Assembly: GCA_024349245.1 (NCBI GenBank)
Contig: JALDNG010000022.1
Coordinates: 18,356,001 to 18,420,000 of the forward strand
Direction of reading: 5' to 3'
DNA length: 64,000 nt
Source: Neodontobutis hainanensis
Lineage: Eukaryota > Chordata > Actinopteri > Gobiiformes > Odontobutidae
The notes beneath the pieces were generated by a model. It worked only from the letters and a program-made list of their open reading frames with translations, did no database searches and had not been told where the DNA came from. The translations under genes were made by a program, and so were the position numbers. Positions 23,501 through 31,810 of this stretch are shown here, piece after piece (the first letter of the stretch is position 1; each line of letters starts with the position of its first letter).

Positions 23501-23565
23501 TCCCGTCTAGACCCGTCCACCCAGAACTCCTCCTCGGGCTCCGAACCGGGGTGGGACGTCGGCAT
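5039..23565 (-). CDS. camk4: Calcium/calmodulin-dependent protein kinase IV, complete
   Basis: Eleven coding exons (23565-23456, 19824-19746, 19617-19555, 19277-19195, 16689-16617, 10749-10659, 9329-9255, 8242-8167, 7023-6897, 6719-6567, 5551-5039) join in phase to 480 codons; human CaMKIV has 473. The kinase domain shows the glycine loop LGRGATSVVY (35-44), ATP lysine K58, helix-C E72, catalytic HRDLKPEN (D147), DFG (168-170), activation-loop T183 in MKTVCGT (the site CaMKK phosphorylates, human Thr200) and APE (192-194). The autoinhibitory and calmodulin-binding segment is at about 303-322 (FNARRKLKAAMKAVVATSR). The family relays Ca2+ signals to CREB and other transcription factors in the nucleus. 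Unlike mammals, the C-terminal tail is Ser/Pro/Thr-rich rather than strongly acidic. The start is the first in-frame ATG after a stop at 23617-23619 and has a good Kozak context (GTGGCCATGC). Confidence 0.97.
6567..6719 (-). CDS. camk4: camk4 coding exon 10 (end of kinase, start of CaM-binding helix)
   Basis: Residues 260-310: VSKLIVLDPHKRLSVREALL, then HPWV..., ending HMDTTQRKLQEFNARRKLK. This covers the kinase C-terminal helix and the start of the autoinhibitory/CaM-binding helix. Acceptor CTCTCTGCAG. Confidence 0.96.
6897..7023 (-). CDS. camk4: camk4 coding exon 9
   Basis: Residues 218-259: LCGFEPFFDPRGDQYMYSRI, then the NCDYEFVSPWWDEVSLNAKDL region of the C-lobe. Acceptor TGTTCTGAAG, donor CTG|GTCAGT. 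Confidence 0.96.
7024..8166 (-). other. camk4 intron 8, nothing recognised
   Basis: The stretch between exons 9 and 8 contains no recognisable exon or mobile element. Its short open frames look like chance. Confidence 0.4.
8167..8242 (-). CDS. camk4: camk4 coding exon 8 (APE motif)
   Basis: Completes A192 and encodes PEILRGNAYGPEVDMWSVGV to I216, the end of the activation segment and helix F. Acceptor CTCCACAG, donor ATACT|GTGAGT. Confidence 0.96.
9255..9329 (-). CDS. camk4: camk4 coding exon 7 (DFG and activation loop)
   Basis: Residues 168-191: DFGLSKIIDDQVTMKTVCGT followed by PGYC. It carries the Mg2+-binding D168 and the CaMKK target T183. Donor TGCG|GTGAGA. Confidence 0.96.
9480..10030. 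repeat. Decayed GTCTAAACCAG-type repeat tract in camk4 intron
   Basis: Dozens of degenerate copies of a 10-12 bp motif (AGGACTAAAC, CTAAACCAGG, GGGCTAAACT and similar), the reverse complement of the minisatellite unit at 205-980. Spacing is irregular, as expected of an old, diverged array. It lies in the intron between exons 6 and 7. Confidence 0.65.
10659..10749 (-). CDS. camk4: camk4 coding exon 6 (catalytic loop)
   Basis: Residues 137-166 and one base of A167. It contains YLHENGVVHRDLKPENLLY, with catalytic base D147 and metal-binding N152. Acceptor TTTTTCTTCCAG, donor ATCG|GTAATT. Confidence 0.96.
11377..11735 (+). mobile_element. tRNA-derived SINE with long tail
   Basis: Box A TGGCTCAGTGG (11381-11391) and box B GGTTCGATTCC (11424-11434) mark a tRNA-like head. 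The shared core TTGTGTCCTTGGGCAAGGC follows, then a distinct 3' half with CAGGGCAGCTGTGGCTACAG and an end GTGCTATACAAATTTGATG plus an (ATA)n-like tail. The tail differs from that of the copy at 1-204. It lies in camk4 intron 5. Confidence 0.8.
11740..13270 (-). other. camk4 intron 5, part without recognised element
   Basis: No exon, RNA gene or clear transposon seen. Open frames here are short and AT-biased. Confidence 0.35.
13271..13314. repeat. Four perfect copies of an 11-bp repeat
   Basis: TACACAGGTGT occurs four times head to tail with no mismatch, so it is recent or still mutating in length. It lies in camk4 intron 5. Confidence 0.9.
14181..14231. repeat. 20-bp inverted repeat (hairpin)
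   Basis: TTAGGTGCATTTGACTTGAG (14181-14200) faces CTCAAGTGAAATGCACCTAA (14212-14231) across an 11-base loop, 19 of 20 pairs complementary. There is no coding context. It may be a snap-back piece of a MITE. Confidence 0.85.
14400..14500. mobile_element. Tc1/mariner-like terminal fragment
   Basis: CTGGCAGGGTATGTAAACTT followed by ATGAGCACAACTGTA matches the widespread fish Tc1-like terminus (reverse: TACAGTTGTGCTCATAAG). Only one end is recognisable and no transposase frame is present, so this is a relic. The left boundary is uncertain. Confidence 0.7.
14501..16616 (-). other. camk4 intron 5, remainder
   Basis: No recognisable gene or mobile element. An 8-bp CRE-like string (ATGACGTC) near 15,108 is probably chance. 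Confidence 0.3.
16617..16689 (-). CDS. camk4: camk4 coding exon 5
   Basis: Residues 113-136 (IVERGYYSERDAAHVIKQIL then EAVA), helices D/E of the kinase C-lobe. Acceptor GTGTTTCAG, donor GCG|GTAAGA. Confidence 0.95.
17240..17342. repeat. A/G- and T-rich low-complexity tract
   Basis: AAATAAATAAATAAA and GAAAGAAAG-type runs, followed after about 40 bp by a run of roughly 18 T. Simple sequence inside camk4 intron 4. Confidence 0.8.
17545..17690 (-). mobile_element. SINE fragment with a third tail type
   Basis: On the minus strand it carries the core TTGTGTCCTTGGGCAAGAC, then AAAGCGCCTTGAGTGCC and a GGAAAAGCGCTATATA tail. The tRNA head is missing. This tail differs from those at 1-204 and 11377-11735. 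Confidence 0.7.
17700..19194 (-). other. camk4 intron 4, remainder
   Basis: No exon or repeat could be assigned. Confidence 0.3.
19195..19277 (-). CDS. camk4: camk4 coding exon 4
   Basis: Residues 85-111 plus two bases of R112. It carries LKEIFETDTDIALVLELVTG and ends at the hinge-proximal GGELFDR typical of CaM kinases. Donor ACAG|GTGATA. Confidence 0.95.
19555..19617 (-). CDS. camk4: camk4 coding exon 3
   Basis: Residues 64-84 (KKIVRTEIGVLLRLSHPNI), including helix-C glutamate E72 that pairs with K58. Acceptor CTTTTTCAG, donor ATT|GTAAGT; both ends fall between codons. Confidence 0.95.
19746..19824 (-). CDS. camk4: camk4 coding exon 2
   Basis: Residues 38-63: the rest of the glycine loop and the AVKVLKK strand with the ATP-binding lysine K58. 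Acceptor TTTTCTACAG, donor ACG|GTCAGT. Confidence 0.95.
20034..20345 (+). mobile_element. V-SINE (DANA-like)
   Basis: A tRNA-like head (TGGTTAGCACTCCTGC box A, GAGTTCAAAACCCGGCC box B) is followed by the conserved central segment of V-SINEs: GAGTCTGCATGTCC, GTGGGTTCTCTCCGGGTACT, CTCCCACCGTCCAAAGACAT. It ends near AACACCTGCTAAAA. It sits in camk4 intron 1 and is diverged, so not recent. Confidence 0.85.
20565..20645. repeat. Short block of the GTCTAAACCAG repeat
   Basis: About six copies of GTCTAAACCAG-like units, the same motif as the arrays at 205-980 and 9480-10030, here in camk4 intron 1. Confidence 0.75.
21285..21790 (+). mobile_element. LINE 3' fragment (C-terminal ORF and 3' tail)
   Basis: Conceptual translation of a degraded frame gives pieces such as SRLDYCTGLL, LQNAAARVLTKTRK, SPVLKSLHWLPV and RIDFKTALLLYKSLNGL, the typical C-terminal segment of fish LINE polyproteins. 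A 3' UTR-like tail ends CTGTGAAGCACTTTGAATTG. Frameshifts and a missing 5' portion make it a dead truncated copy. The clade (L2/CR1 group) is from memory and not certain. Confidence 0.8.
22138..22159. repeat. (CA)n microsatellite
   Basis: Eleven uninterrupted CA repeats in camk4 intron 1. Confidence 0.95.
23221..23250. repeat. AT-rich palindrome
   Basis: A 30-base imperfect palindrome made of TA repeats around GTGT, in camk4 intron 1. It is low complexity, so pairing alone means little. Confidence 0.7.
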
Positions 23566-24180
23566 GGCCACAGCGGGTCCGAACCGGGCGGGGAGGGGGT
23601 AATCCGGGACAACTCTTCAGATTTAAACCCAGATTAGAGGCGCGGATTGGGTGGGTTTCATGATCCCAATGGGTTGTTAGATAAGACTACCAGCCTTTCA
23701 AACTCCGAGTCAGATCAAAATAACAAATCCACTTCACAAAAAGGTTTTATATTCAGGACAGAAGGATTGTCCACTTAACCCAGATGTGTCGTTGCTTCCA
23801 TCGGGCCTTAACACCTCACGGATGCGGGATCAGTTCAGTCCATCACCAGCCTCCTTTGATTTTTAACCGTGTTTCCGTCTGATTATTCCCAGCGTCCGTC
23901 CTGCCACCGAAAGCCACCTCCCAGTGGAGTTTAATCCTAGCACCAACACCCAAACCCGTCTGTGTTTTCACCCCGAACGGAGGCGGTGGAACGCTCGGAG
24001 TGTATTCGTGTTTGGGGCTCGTTCCCCGGGCAGAGCTTCTCCAGATGTCCGCTGAATCTGTTCGGAGAGCGGAGACAGCGAGAACCGTTGCTGTAATCTC
24101 ACAGCCCCGCCCCTCTGACATCGCTCCGGCCAATCACGACGCAGCAACAGAACAGAGTTGCTCGCTCATTGGACAAAAGT
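23440..24180 (-). promoter_or_regulatory. CpG-rich promoter region of camk4
   Basis: A GC- and CpG-rich block in AT-rich surroundings that contains and lies upstream of the first coding exon. CCAAT boxes are present on both strands near 24,130-24,175. The transcription start, and whether a noncoding first exon exists, cannot be fixed from sequence alone. Confidence 0.6.
23456..23565 (-). CDS. camk4: camk4 coding exon 1
   Basis: Encodes residues 1-36 plus two bases of R37, ending with the start of the glycine loop (NLGTELG). The N-terminus is acidic and shorter than in mammals. The donor GGCAG|GTCTGG is weak after the GT, yet the phase fits exon 2 and keeps the family sequence LGRGATS. Confidence 0.88.
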
Positions 24181-26771
24181 CACGCCACTCACTGCAACCT
24201 GCATCAGCAACCTAAATACAGAAATAACCCAGATGGGATCCATAGATGTACGTTAACGTGACATCTGGAGGCTTTGAAGCTAGAAACCCAACCTGGCACA
24301 CTTGTGCTAATCCTTAGAAACAATGCCTCTCAGCCACTTTCAGCAAATTCAGGAAAATCCACTTAATTCCTGTATAATTAGCCGCTAAGACCTGTTAACT
24401 GGTTGAGTCTGTGTTCTAGAAATGTTGTGACAGGATTATTTGGGCATTAATTATACATATTAAAGCCACACTTTGTGAGCTGTTTTGTTCTCATTTTGTC
24501 AAGTTTGAGTGTTACCGTTACCATGGCAACAAATGTCTTAGCCCACATCTAATTTGTCAGCTGTCACCGATGCAGGTTTTTGCATTTTAACTCTTTATGT
24601 AGCCTACTGTACAAAGACTGGATGGATTTTTGTTTTTTTGTTTCATAATGATGTTCCTGCTAAAGGATCAAGAGCACAAAAAGCATTCTCCACAAACAGT
24701 CACTGAAAAAAACAATCATGATACTGAACTCGATGTAGTACCTTACTTGTATTTTATTATTCCATTGTTATCCCCGCAGGGAAATGCCTAGTCGGCAGCC
24801 ACTCCAGGGAGTATTGGCACACACTCAGAAGGTTTAGAACTGGTACAGCCCTAATTTCAGTCTCTGTTTGTAGTGAGACTGGATTTGACAGTGTTTCTGT
24901 TTGTTTTCTAGTGTTTTCTAGGGTTTCTTTGATGGATCATGCTCTGGTTTATGTTTAAACAAAGTCCCAGCCTTCAGCATTCTTGATGATGTCCTGGTTG
25001 AGGACATAACTTGGTTTTAGTTAGTGTCCCCAAGGGATTTAATTTACCCGTGTTTATTGTTAGTGTGAATGCCTTTGGTGCGTTTACTGGCTCTTCCTCC
25101 CAAAATTCTTCTGCTTTTTTTGATTTTATTCCAGCTTTTTACATTGTTAAAAAATGCATACTATTAATATAAACAGTAGATACTTATAAAGGTAAAAACA
25201 ATAAATTCACTGAAATCCGACATATAAAACTTACGTTTTACTTTTTAAGAAAAATTAATTGTTAAAATGCAGTCTTTTAGTAAAGTTATTCAGGAATTAC
25301 TATACTATCATAAAAAGTAAAAAAATAGTTAAAAAATACACAGTATATTATTTTAATTATTTCTATTGTGATATTTTATTTTATTTTTTTCCACAGTTCA
25401 ATACATATATATATTTAGTTTCTTTTATCAGGCAGTCTTAAACCTCTAGAACATTGTTTTCTCAATAACATCCAGGACAATATTACAAAGGTCTTACATT
25501 TAGAAATGCTGGTATAATGTGTCAACATCTCCTGACATTAATGATCAATGTTTTCAGGTTTTGTATGATGCCCAATCCTCAAAGAGACACGTTTTATTAA
25601 ATCACTGAAGGAAAATATGAGAAATACTAAGATTAATGATGAGACAATTGGATCTAAAAGTGTGCAAACTCCTCATTATATAAGTGCCATAACAGCCTCT
25701 AAAGGGGGCTGGGGCCCGGCTGGTACCTGGTAATGATGCAGGGGGTGGTTGCTATGTTGTTGTCAAGGTGTTGCTAAGTAATCTAACCAGGAGTCATGTG
25801 AGTATAAGAATAAAAATAGGTACTTTGTATGTTATCTGTGAAGAATAAATGCTAATTAGCCACAGTTAAAGTGATCTTTGTTTGGATGAAGGCTTTTAAT
25901 GGCGAGTGGAGAAAATGGAAGGTAAGAAATGAATAGTTCCTCTGCTTTGACATTTGAGGTGATTAGGCTTTGTTACTCAAACACGGGACAATAAAGCTAG
26001 AGATTGAAAACCATCTTCTCTTTTACACTTTAAGGGTTATTATAGATGTTTTTACCGTTTGTGGAAAAATATGAGATATGTGGACATTTTGGGATGTCAT
26101 ATTCTGCATAAACAAGATGCTTTTCAAAAATGACATTACCCGTCTACATGTGTGTGTTTTCAGTGAGTAGGTAGAGAACATTAGTGAGTGCACTGATTTT
26201 TAGTTGTGTTATACATAGAAGCCTTTTGGTGACACCAGCCTTAGGTTATGCTGCAAGTCACTGGGTCCTCGGGGCAAAGCAATGCTGGGTTTTTACAGAG
26301 CAACAAGTAACACCAGAGTTACACACAGATGATTTTAGAACCTGTGCTTCCTCATTAAAGATTGTTAAACTGAGATTTACCTGATGAAAACATGCATATT
26401 ATGTAAAGTAAAACATACGGTTTATGCAAAAATACGGCTGTTGTTTTAAATTGTCCTTGTGGATTAATAATGTGTATCTTACACATGTGTATGCTACATT
26501 TGATGAGCGTGAGACCAAACGTGCCAGTGTGTGTAGAGTGCATAAATGATGCTTTTATTGCTGTGGTGAGTGTTTATCTTCTCGATGACGAAGGGTCTGT
26601 AGGCGACATGTAATTAACAGGCTATAGGCCTCTAACTGGTAGCAAAGGCCAAATGGCTTGTGTGTAATTGGTTTATCTTTAAGGGTCCTGTTGGGGACTG
26701 GTCCTTGATTTTCAGAAAAGGATTAGGCATGTGTCGTGTTGCGTTTCAATAAAAGAAGCCACTAGCCACTT
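24181..26771. other. Intergenic DNA upstream of camk4
   Basis: AT-rich with scattered short open frames, none recognisable. It may contain camk4 upstream regulatory DNA, but I see no specific site. Confidence 0.3.
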
Positions 26772-26811
26772 GTTTGTCCCGACAGACGAGTGGCCGTCTG
26801 TCGGGACAAAC
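26772..26811. repeat. Perfect 17-bp hairpin
   Basis: The left arm GTTTGTCCCGACAGACG and right arm CGTCTGTCGGGACAAAC are fully complementary across a 6-base loop (AGTGGC). It is immediately followed by a second, weaker hairpin (26810-26843) and then a SINE tail. Confidence 0.95.
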
Positions 26812-26843
26812 CCAAGGTGAGTGGACAGCCCTGTCCCTTGGGT
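26810..26843. repeat. Second adjacent hairpin
   Basis: ACCCAAGG (26810-26817) pairs with CCTTGGGT (26836-26843) around an 18-base loop. It shares its first bases with the end of the preceding perfect hairpin, giving a double stem-loop. Confidence 0.75.
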
Positions 26844-26915
26844 GTAACACTGGTGAATGGAAGCTTAATGTAATGCAAGTCGCTTTGGATAAAAGCGTCT
26901 ATTAAATGTAGATAA
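26844..26915 (+). mobile_element. SINE 3' tail fragment
   Basis: GTAACACTGG, then AAGTCGCTTTGGATAAAAGC, then GTCTATTAAATGTAG matches the 3' tail of the SINE at 1-204. The tRNA head and core are absent, and the sequence 5' of it is the double hairpin. Confidence 0.8.
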
Positions 26916-27258
26916 GTCAAAGAACTATCATGGTCAGTATACATTTTACTTCATCCTCCATTTTTCCACATATATGTGTGCTTTTTTTTGACAAAAAACA
27001 TGAAAACTACAGCAGGACATAAGAGAAATCAGAACTGCTGCCTCCCATTGACTCCCATTCAGAATTTCTTCATCTTAGGAAACCGTGTTGTCTCCATAAA
27101 GCATCTCTAATTGTTACTCTCTCTTTTCTTGTTCATTCATTTCCTTTCCCTCATCCTTCACTTGATCCTGTACGACATAAGGCAGAGTACACACCAGACA
27201 ATCACCACTTCACCTAAACAATAGGAGCAGGACAGAGTGACCTCAGAGTGGACATACA

Positions 27259-27288
27259 GACTCCCCGAGACTCCCCGAGACTCCCCAA
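27259..27288. repeat. Three copies of GACTCCCCGA
   Basis: Three tandem 10-bp units, the last with one change. Intergenic. Confidence 0.85.
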
Positions 27289-29200
27289 GAGGATAAAAAA
27301 GCCTGGTATCTGTGGCAGCAGTTTTTTTATGCATTGTCTGACCAAGTCTTGTACATTTGTAGTGGTGTATTCATGTTACAACTTGTTGGAAATGAGTTAA
27401 AGCCATCACCACTGTTTGATGTTTAAATGGAAATACATAACTTAAAAGAAGAACCCAAAATGACAACCAAAAATATAAAAAATGTGCGTAACAACAGCAA
27501 AAAGCCAATGGATGACAATATAAATATTTAAAGCTTTATATATTTTAAAAGCCCTTACTGAATTGATGGAGGCTATAGGCTCCTAAGCAGAAAGAGGTTC
27601 CCTAAAGACGTTCCCTTACATATATTTCACATTTATTTTATTTTTTCACTTTCATTTGTAAATGAACTTTGACTTGCAGATTCTGTGTGTGTTTGAGCCC
27701 CCAGAATCAGCTGAACCGCCTCTACCATTACACTATAGCACTACTTTATCTCTTATTCAGAACCATTTTCTTAGTTTAATCCTCTTTATTCAAATCCCAT
27801 GCCTTCCTTTTAGTCCCTGCCTTGAGCTGTTAACGACTTAACCATTTCTGCATTGATTTGTGTCTGTGTCTGCAGGTCTTTGTCTCTACGCTGCCATAAA
27901 GACCTGTATTTCCTTCCTAAGAGGACTGTGGTCATGTCTACGGCCATGGGTTAGTATCACACAGTTAGCCTACATTAGAGTCCGGATTAGGGATTATACA
28001 AGTCCTCACAAGGATCAAGTAAAGTGTGTACATCAGTGACACAGATGTATTGTGGTTTTAAGTTAAGTCCCATACATGTAGAATGGGAGATATGACGGGA
28101 TTAGCATCAGATTATTTTAAGATATATCCATTTAAACAGAGTAAAGAGGACTCTACTATTGGGTCTAGAGATTGAAACTGTAAGGCCCTCGTGTGGACAA
28201 AAGAGGGACTACTTTCTCCCCTGGTGGCCTGGCAGGGCGGAGTTGGAGAGGCCAAAGTCTGTAGTCCGGCAGATGTGAACACTGACCTCTTTTTTTAAAT
28301 AAATCAGGTATAAAATAGGATATAGACTTTAGGAAATTAGGGGTAGGGTGTTCAGATATTCAGACCTTCAAACTGGTCCGGGACACGTACATTTATTTTA
28401 CTCAAACCCACTGGCACGTGACCTTTATTGGACACAAAATCTGTTCTTTGTTTAAAACAATTTTGATTCAGTTTTATAACAGTAAACACAGCACAAGAAC
28501 TGCAATAAGACATTTAAACTTACTAAGTAACTAAAAAAAAGCTCCAAACAACCCTGACAGGAACATAATCTAAATCAGAGAAACTCATTTCAAATTAAGC
28601 TACACCTTTGAGTTGAATTAGACTTGTGTTTTATGAGTAAAACAAACCATGGGAAATGAATTAAGTGACAAAATCTTGTAATAAAGAGTTGTTCTGATGT
28701 TTTCTGCTGTGATTAGAGACATGGGCAGTTCAAACAGACAACACAATCACCCTTTGTTAAGAGTGCACTTTAATGGGAGGATGACAGTGCAAACCCACAC
28801 AGAAAAGATCATAATAAATGTGATAAAGTCGTTGCTGTGATGCTCTGTCTGGGCCGGCAGTAGCTCGGAGGCACACATTACTCCTGATTATTGATGCCTG
28901 GCAAATGAAAGTGTGCAGCTAAGACAACCCTGGCCAAGCAGGATATAGATATAGTTCAGGTCATTCATTTTTCTTGACGTTTTTCTTGATGTTTCAAAAA
29001 CTAAAGAAAAATCTGGTCACCCCACCTAAATTTCCTAAAATCCGTGTATCACTAAATATTCAGGTACTCTTGTCAACTGAGATTAAAAAAGAAAACATTT
29101 CTTTCCCAGTCTACAACCTTGTCCAATACTCGTTGAATTTTTAATATTTCTTCCTCTTTTCCACATTACCCTATCATTTGCCCCTCCCCTCGGCCCGGAC
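27289..29200. other. Intergenic DNA between camk4 and fkbp2
   Basis: No gene or recognised element. AT-rich until the GC-rich promoter of fkbp2 begins at about 29,180. Confidence 0.3.
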
Positions 29201-29375
29201 GTGTGTCGGTGCAGCACCAGCCTTTAAACTCCATCCGGGTTAACGTCACCGTATTTCCGCTTTTACTGAAAACTCATCATTTCCATCTTTCCTGCCGCTC
29301 AGATCTGTCCATTCATCGTTAGATCCTTTAGAAAAACCGTTTCTAAACCAGCGCAGCTTTTGCTTTTTTGCAGAA
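29180..29375 (+). promoter_or_regulatory. Promoter and 5' UTR region of fkbp2
   Basis: GC content rises here (CCCCTCCCCTCGGCCCGGAC) and an ACGTCA half-CRE sits at 29243-29248. A pyrimidine-rich stretch ending TTTTTTGCAG (to 29373) directly precedes the start codon and looks like a 3' splice site, so a 5' UTR intron is possible. No strong matching donor was identified. Confidence 0.45.
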
Positions 29376-29777
29376 ATGCGGGTTTTGTTGCTCTTAGCGG
29401 TGGCTTTCGCGGCTGTCTGCGGTGCCGAGAAGAAAAAGCTCCAGATCGGGATCAAAAAGCGAGTGGACAACTGCCCGATCAAGTCCCGGAAAGGCGACGT
29501 GTTAAACATGCACTACACCGGGAAACTGGAGGACGGCACCGAGTTTGACAGCAGCATTCCCCGGGACAGACCGTTTACCTTCACGCTCGGGACGGGACAG
29601 GTGATAAAGGGCTGGGACCAGGGGCTGCTGGGCATGTGCGAGGGCGAGAAGAGGAAGCTGGTGATCCCCGCGGAGCTCGGGTACGGAGACCGGGGAGCGC
29701 CGCCGAAGATCCCCGGAGGCGCCACACTCGTCTTCGAAGTGGAGCTGTTGAGCATCGAGAGGAGGTCCGACCTCTGA
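29376..29777 (+). CDS. fkbp2: FK506-binding protein 2 (FKBP13), ER prolyl isomerase
   Basis: 133 aa in one uninterrupted exon; human FKBP2 is 142. A hydrophobic signal peptide (MRVLLLLAVAFAAVCGA) precedes one FKBP domain. The ligand pocket is intact: Y47 (MHYTG), F57-D58 (GTEFD), F67, V76-I77, W80 (VIKGWDQGL), Y103 (LGYG) and F120. Cysteines C33 and C88 match those of the secreted family. It ends in RSDL, a KDEL-like terminus equivalent to human RTEL, so the protein should act as a peptidyl-prolyl isomerase in the ER lumen. The mammalian gene is multi-exon, so an intron-free frame is unusual: retrocopy or intron loss. The start has A at -3 and begins the signal peptide. Codon use is very GC-rich compared with the surroundings. 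Confidence 0.95.
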   Translation: MRVLLLLAVAFAAVCGAEKKKLQIGIKKRVDNCPIKSRKGDVLNMHYTGKLEDGTEFDSSIPRDRPFTFTLGTGQVIKGWDQGLLGMCEGEKRKLVIPAELGYGDRGAPPKIPGGATLVFEVELLSIERRSDL

Positions 29778-29807
29778 GGGCTGACCCTGGAGGAGAGAGG
29801 ATAGAAG

Positions 29808-30399
29808 GTGAGTTACCTGCAGAGAAGGACCTTACATCTACTGCAAAAGTTTGAAGAAAGTGTGAAGAAATTATTCTGTTTCTTTTTTGGGCCTTGATCA
29901 CAATAACAGCAAACCAGCCATGAGAGAAAACCCTAAAGAGAAGCGCAGAAAGTGCAATAATTTAATATTATTCACAATAAGTTACAATATAGGCTATAAA
30001 AATGAATGAAAATAAATATCTCCACGTAAAGTAAATGATATATGGAATACCTCCAAAGTTTTAAAATGTTTTGAAAAAATGAAATTTTATTGAAGTTGTA
30101 AAAATGAAAACTTTCCATGTTCTATTCAAGAGTAAGTACTGCCCGTGATGCTTTAGGTGATTTCTTTTATCAGTTTCTTTGTTAATTCTCTAAATGTTTG
30201 GATTAACCTACAGTACCCGTCGAGGTCTTTTAAAAACTGAAAGTGGACCTAGAAGAACAAAGCGTGGTCATACGAATATTAGTTTGCTTTAGATACATTC
30301 TTATTTTGCATCATATCTTCACACTAGCCTTAATCTTCTCAACTTTTTTTTTTATTCACATAACATTCCTGCTTATATTCCACACTTATTTTCTCGTAG
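29808..30399 (+). other. Candidate fkbp2 3' UTR intron
   Basis: A strong donor GAAG|GTGAGT (exon end 29807) lies 30 nt after the stop codon. An acceptor TTATTTTCTCGTAG ends at 30399. If used, the junction is too close to the stop to be expected to trigger nonsense-mediated decay. Confidence 0.5.
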
Positions 30400-30622
30400 G
30401 TTCCTGGAGCTGCTGAGTGGATATCCTTAAAGTCTGAAAACAGAAGCTGGACTGAAGACTGCAGAGGATCTACTTTCCTCTAACGCTCTGATTATTGTAG
30501 TCTCATTATCACATCAGTCTCAAAACCTCATCTTCCTTCATTTCACATTTTGTGTTCGTTTTCTCATTTTTCATTGATCAAACTAAATCTCTACGCTGAC
30601 ATTAAAAAACCTGATTTGTGAT

Positions 30623-30628
30623 AATAAA
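30623..30628 (+). terminator. Poly(A) signal AATAAA for fkbp2
   Basis: Canonical hexamer about 220 nt into the putative last exon. A second one at about 30,700 is an alternative. Confidence 0.5.
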
Positions 30629-30719
30629 ATCTTCTCTAAAAGGGACACTAACAGATCTTTTGTAGTTGTTTTTAGTTTCTTGTGGATATTAAGTGGTAAT
30701 AAAGATGGTTTTCTGTTAT

Positions 30720-31560
30720 CCATTCTTTTAATATTTAAAATCCAAAGCTGATAAAAGCTAACTGTTAGCATCTTGAGTTAACAATGAAGTTTACTTATTT
30801 TCTTTATTGTAGTAAGCCGATATGACAATTTAGTGAAACAAATGAAATTACCAATATTTTACACGTTTAACATTTGAATCGTTTGTTTTAGGAAAATCAA
30901 AAACGGCAAAACGTAAAACAAACGGCACATAACTTTTGTAGTAGACTATGAAGTAGAAATGAGATGATTACAAGTTTTGAAGTATTCTGTGTTTGAAAAT
31001 GGAATGAACACCAGATGAAGGGTGTTGGAGGCATTTGAAATGTGGGGGGAGGGCAATCTGTCAAAAATCAAATACATTTTTATTTTTTATTTGGCAATCT
31101 AATGCCTTTTAAACATAAAAAAATACTTTTACCAGGCTTTTCAGGCACAAAAAGTAAAAGAACCTGTCCCCCTCCTTTATAATGGTTGTAGTACCGTTGA
31201 TTGTATATACTGTAAATATTATGCTCAGAACCAGATGAGTCAAGAGCAAAACAGCTTTAACTCCGCCAAGAACTGTGAAAATGATAGAAATATGTAGTGC
31301 CTTTGTCAAAGGGTTTGTAAAACACCTGAACCAATGGAAATTATTATTTAAAACCCAGCCTCAATGGACTATTATAACAACTGTCAATACATAACGTTAG
31401 TTACGTATGCCCTAAAATATAGTGATTTAAAAGGCACCATGTAGAGTCTATAAACACTTTTGCCAGGTGAAAATAATGCATTTAAGTGGTATATGGGCCC
31501 TCTAAATGTATTATATGTGGTAACATATATAGTTCTGTGCCTAATGTGACACTACGCATT
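30720..31560. other. Spacer between fkbp2 and ncbp2
   Basis: AT-rich DNA without recognisable exon or repeat. Confidence 0.35.
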
Positions 31561-31589
31561 TACAAAAAGATGAAAGTTTAAAATGTGTC

Positions 31590-31735
31590 CCCGCTCCAGC
31601 AGGAGGCGCCACGTTCTGCTCCTTTCAGCCGCTGTTTCCACCGGAACTTTCCGAAAGGACGGACTCATGAACTGCTTCCTGCGCCGTTTAGCGTCTGAGC
31701 CTCGGCTGTAAATATCTCCCTCGTATATCTCCAGC
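31590..31735 (+). promoter_or_regulatory. Promoter and 5' UTR of ncbp2
   Basis: A short GC-rich block with an ETS-like CCGGAA (31641-31646) and pyrimidine-rich TTTCC sequence, typical of TATA-less housekeeping promoters. It runs directly into the start codon. Confidence 0.5.
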
Positions 31736-31810
31736 ATGTCTGCGAAATTAAACGCCCTTAACAGTGATTCTTACATCGATATAAGCCAATACAGAGACCA
31801 GCATTTTAAG
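31736..31810 (+). CDS. ncbp2: ncbp2 coding exon 1
   Basis: Residues 1-25, including cap-stacking Y19 in SQYRDQHFK. Donor AAG|GTAACA. Confidence 0.95.

Noticed and set aside
23843..24215. 96- and 71-codon frames upstream of camk4
   Set aside because: They lie in the CpG-rich promoter on opposite strands, with no recognisable protein.
29513..29901. Frames of 80-106 codons opposite or out of frame to fkbp2
   Set aside because: GC-rich coding DNA leaves them open by chance, and only the FKBP frame has family motifs.
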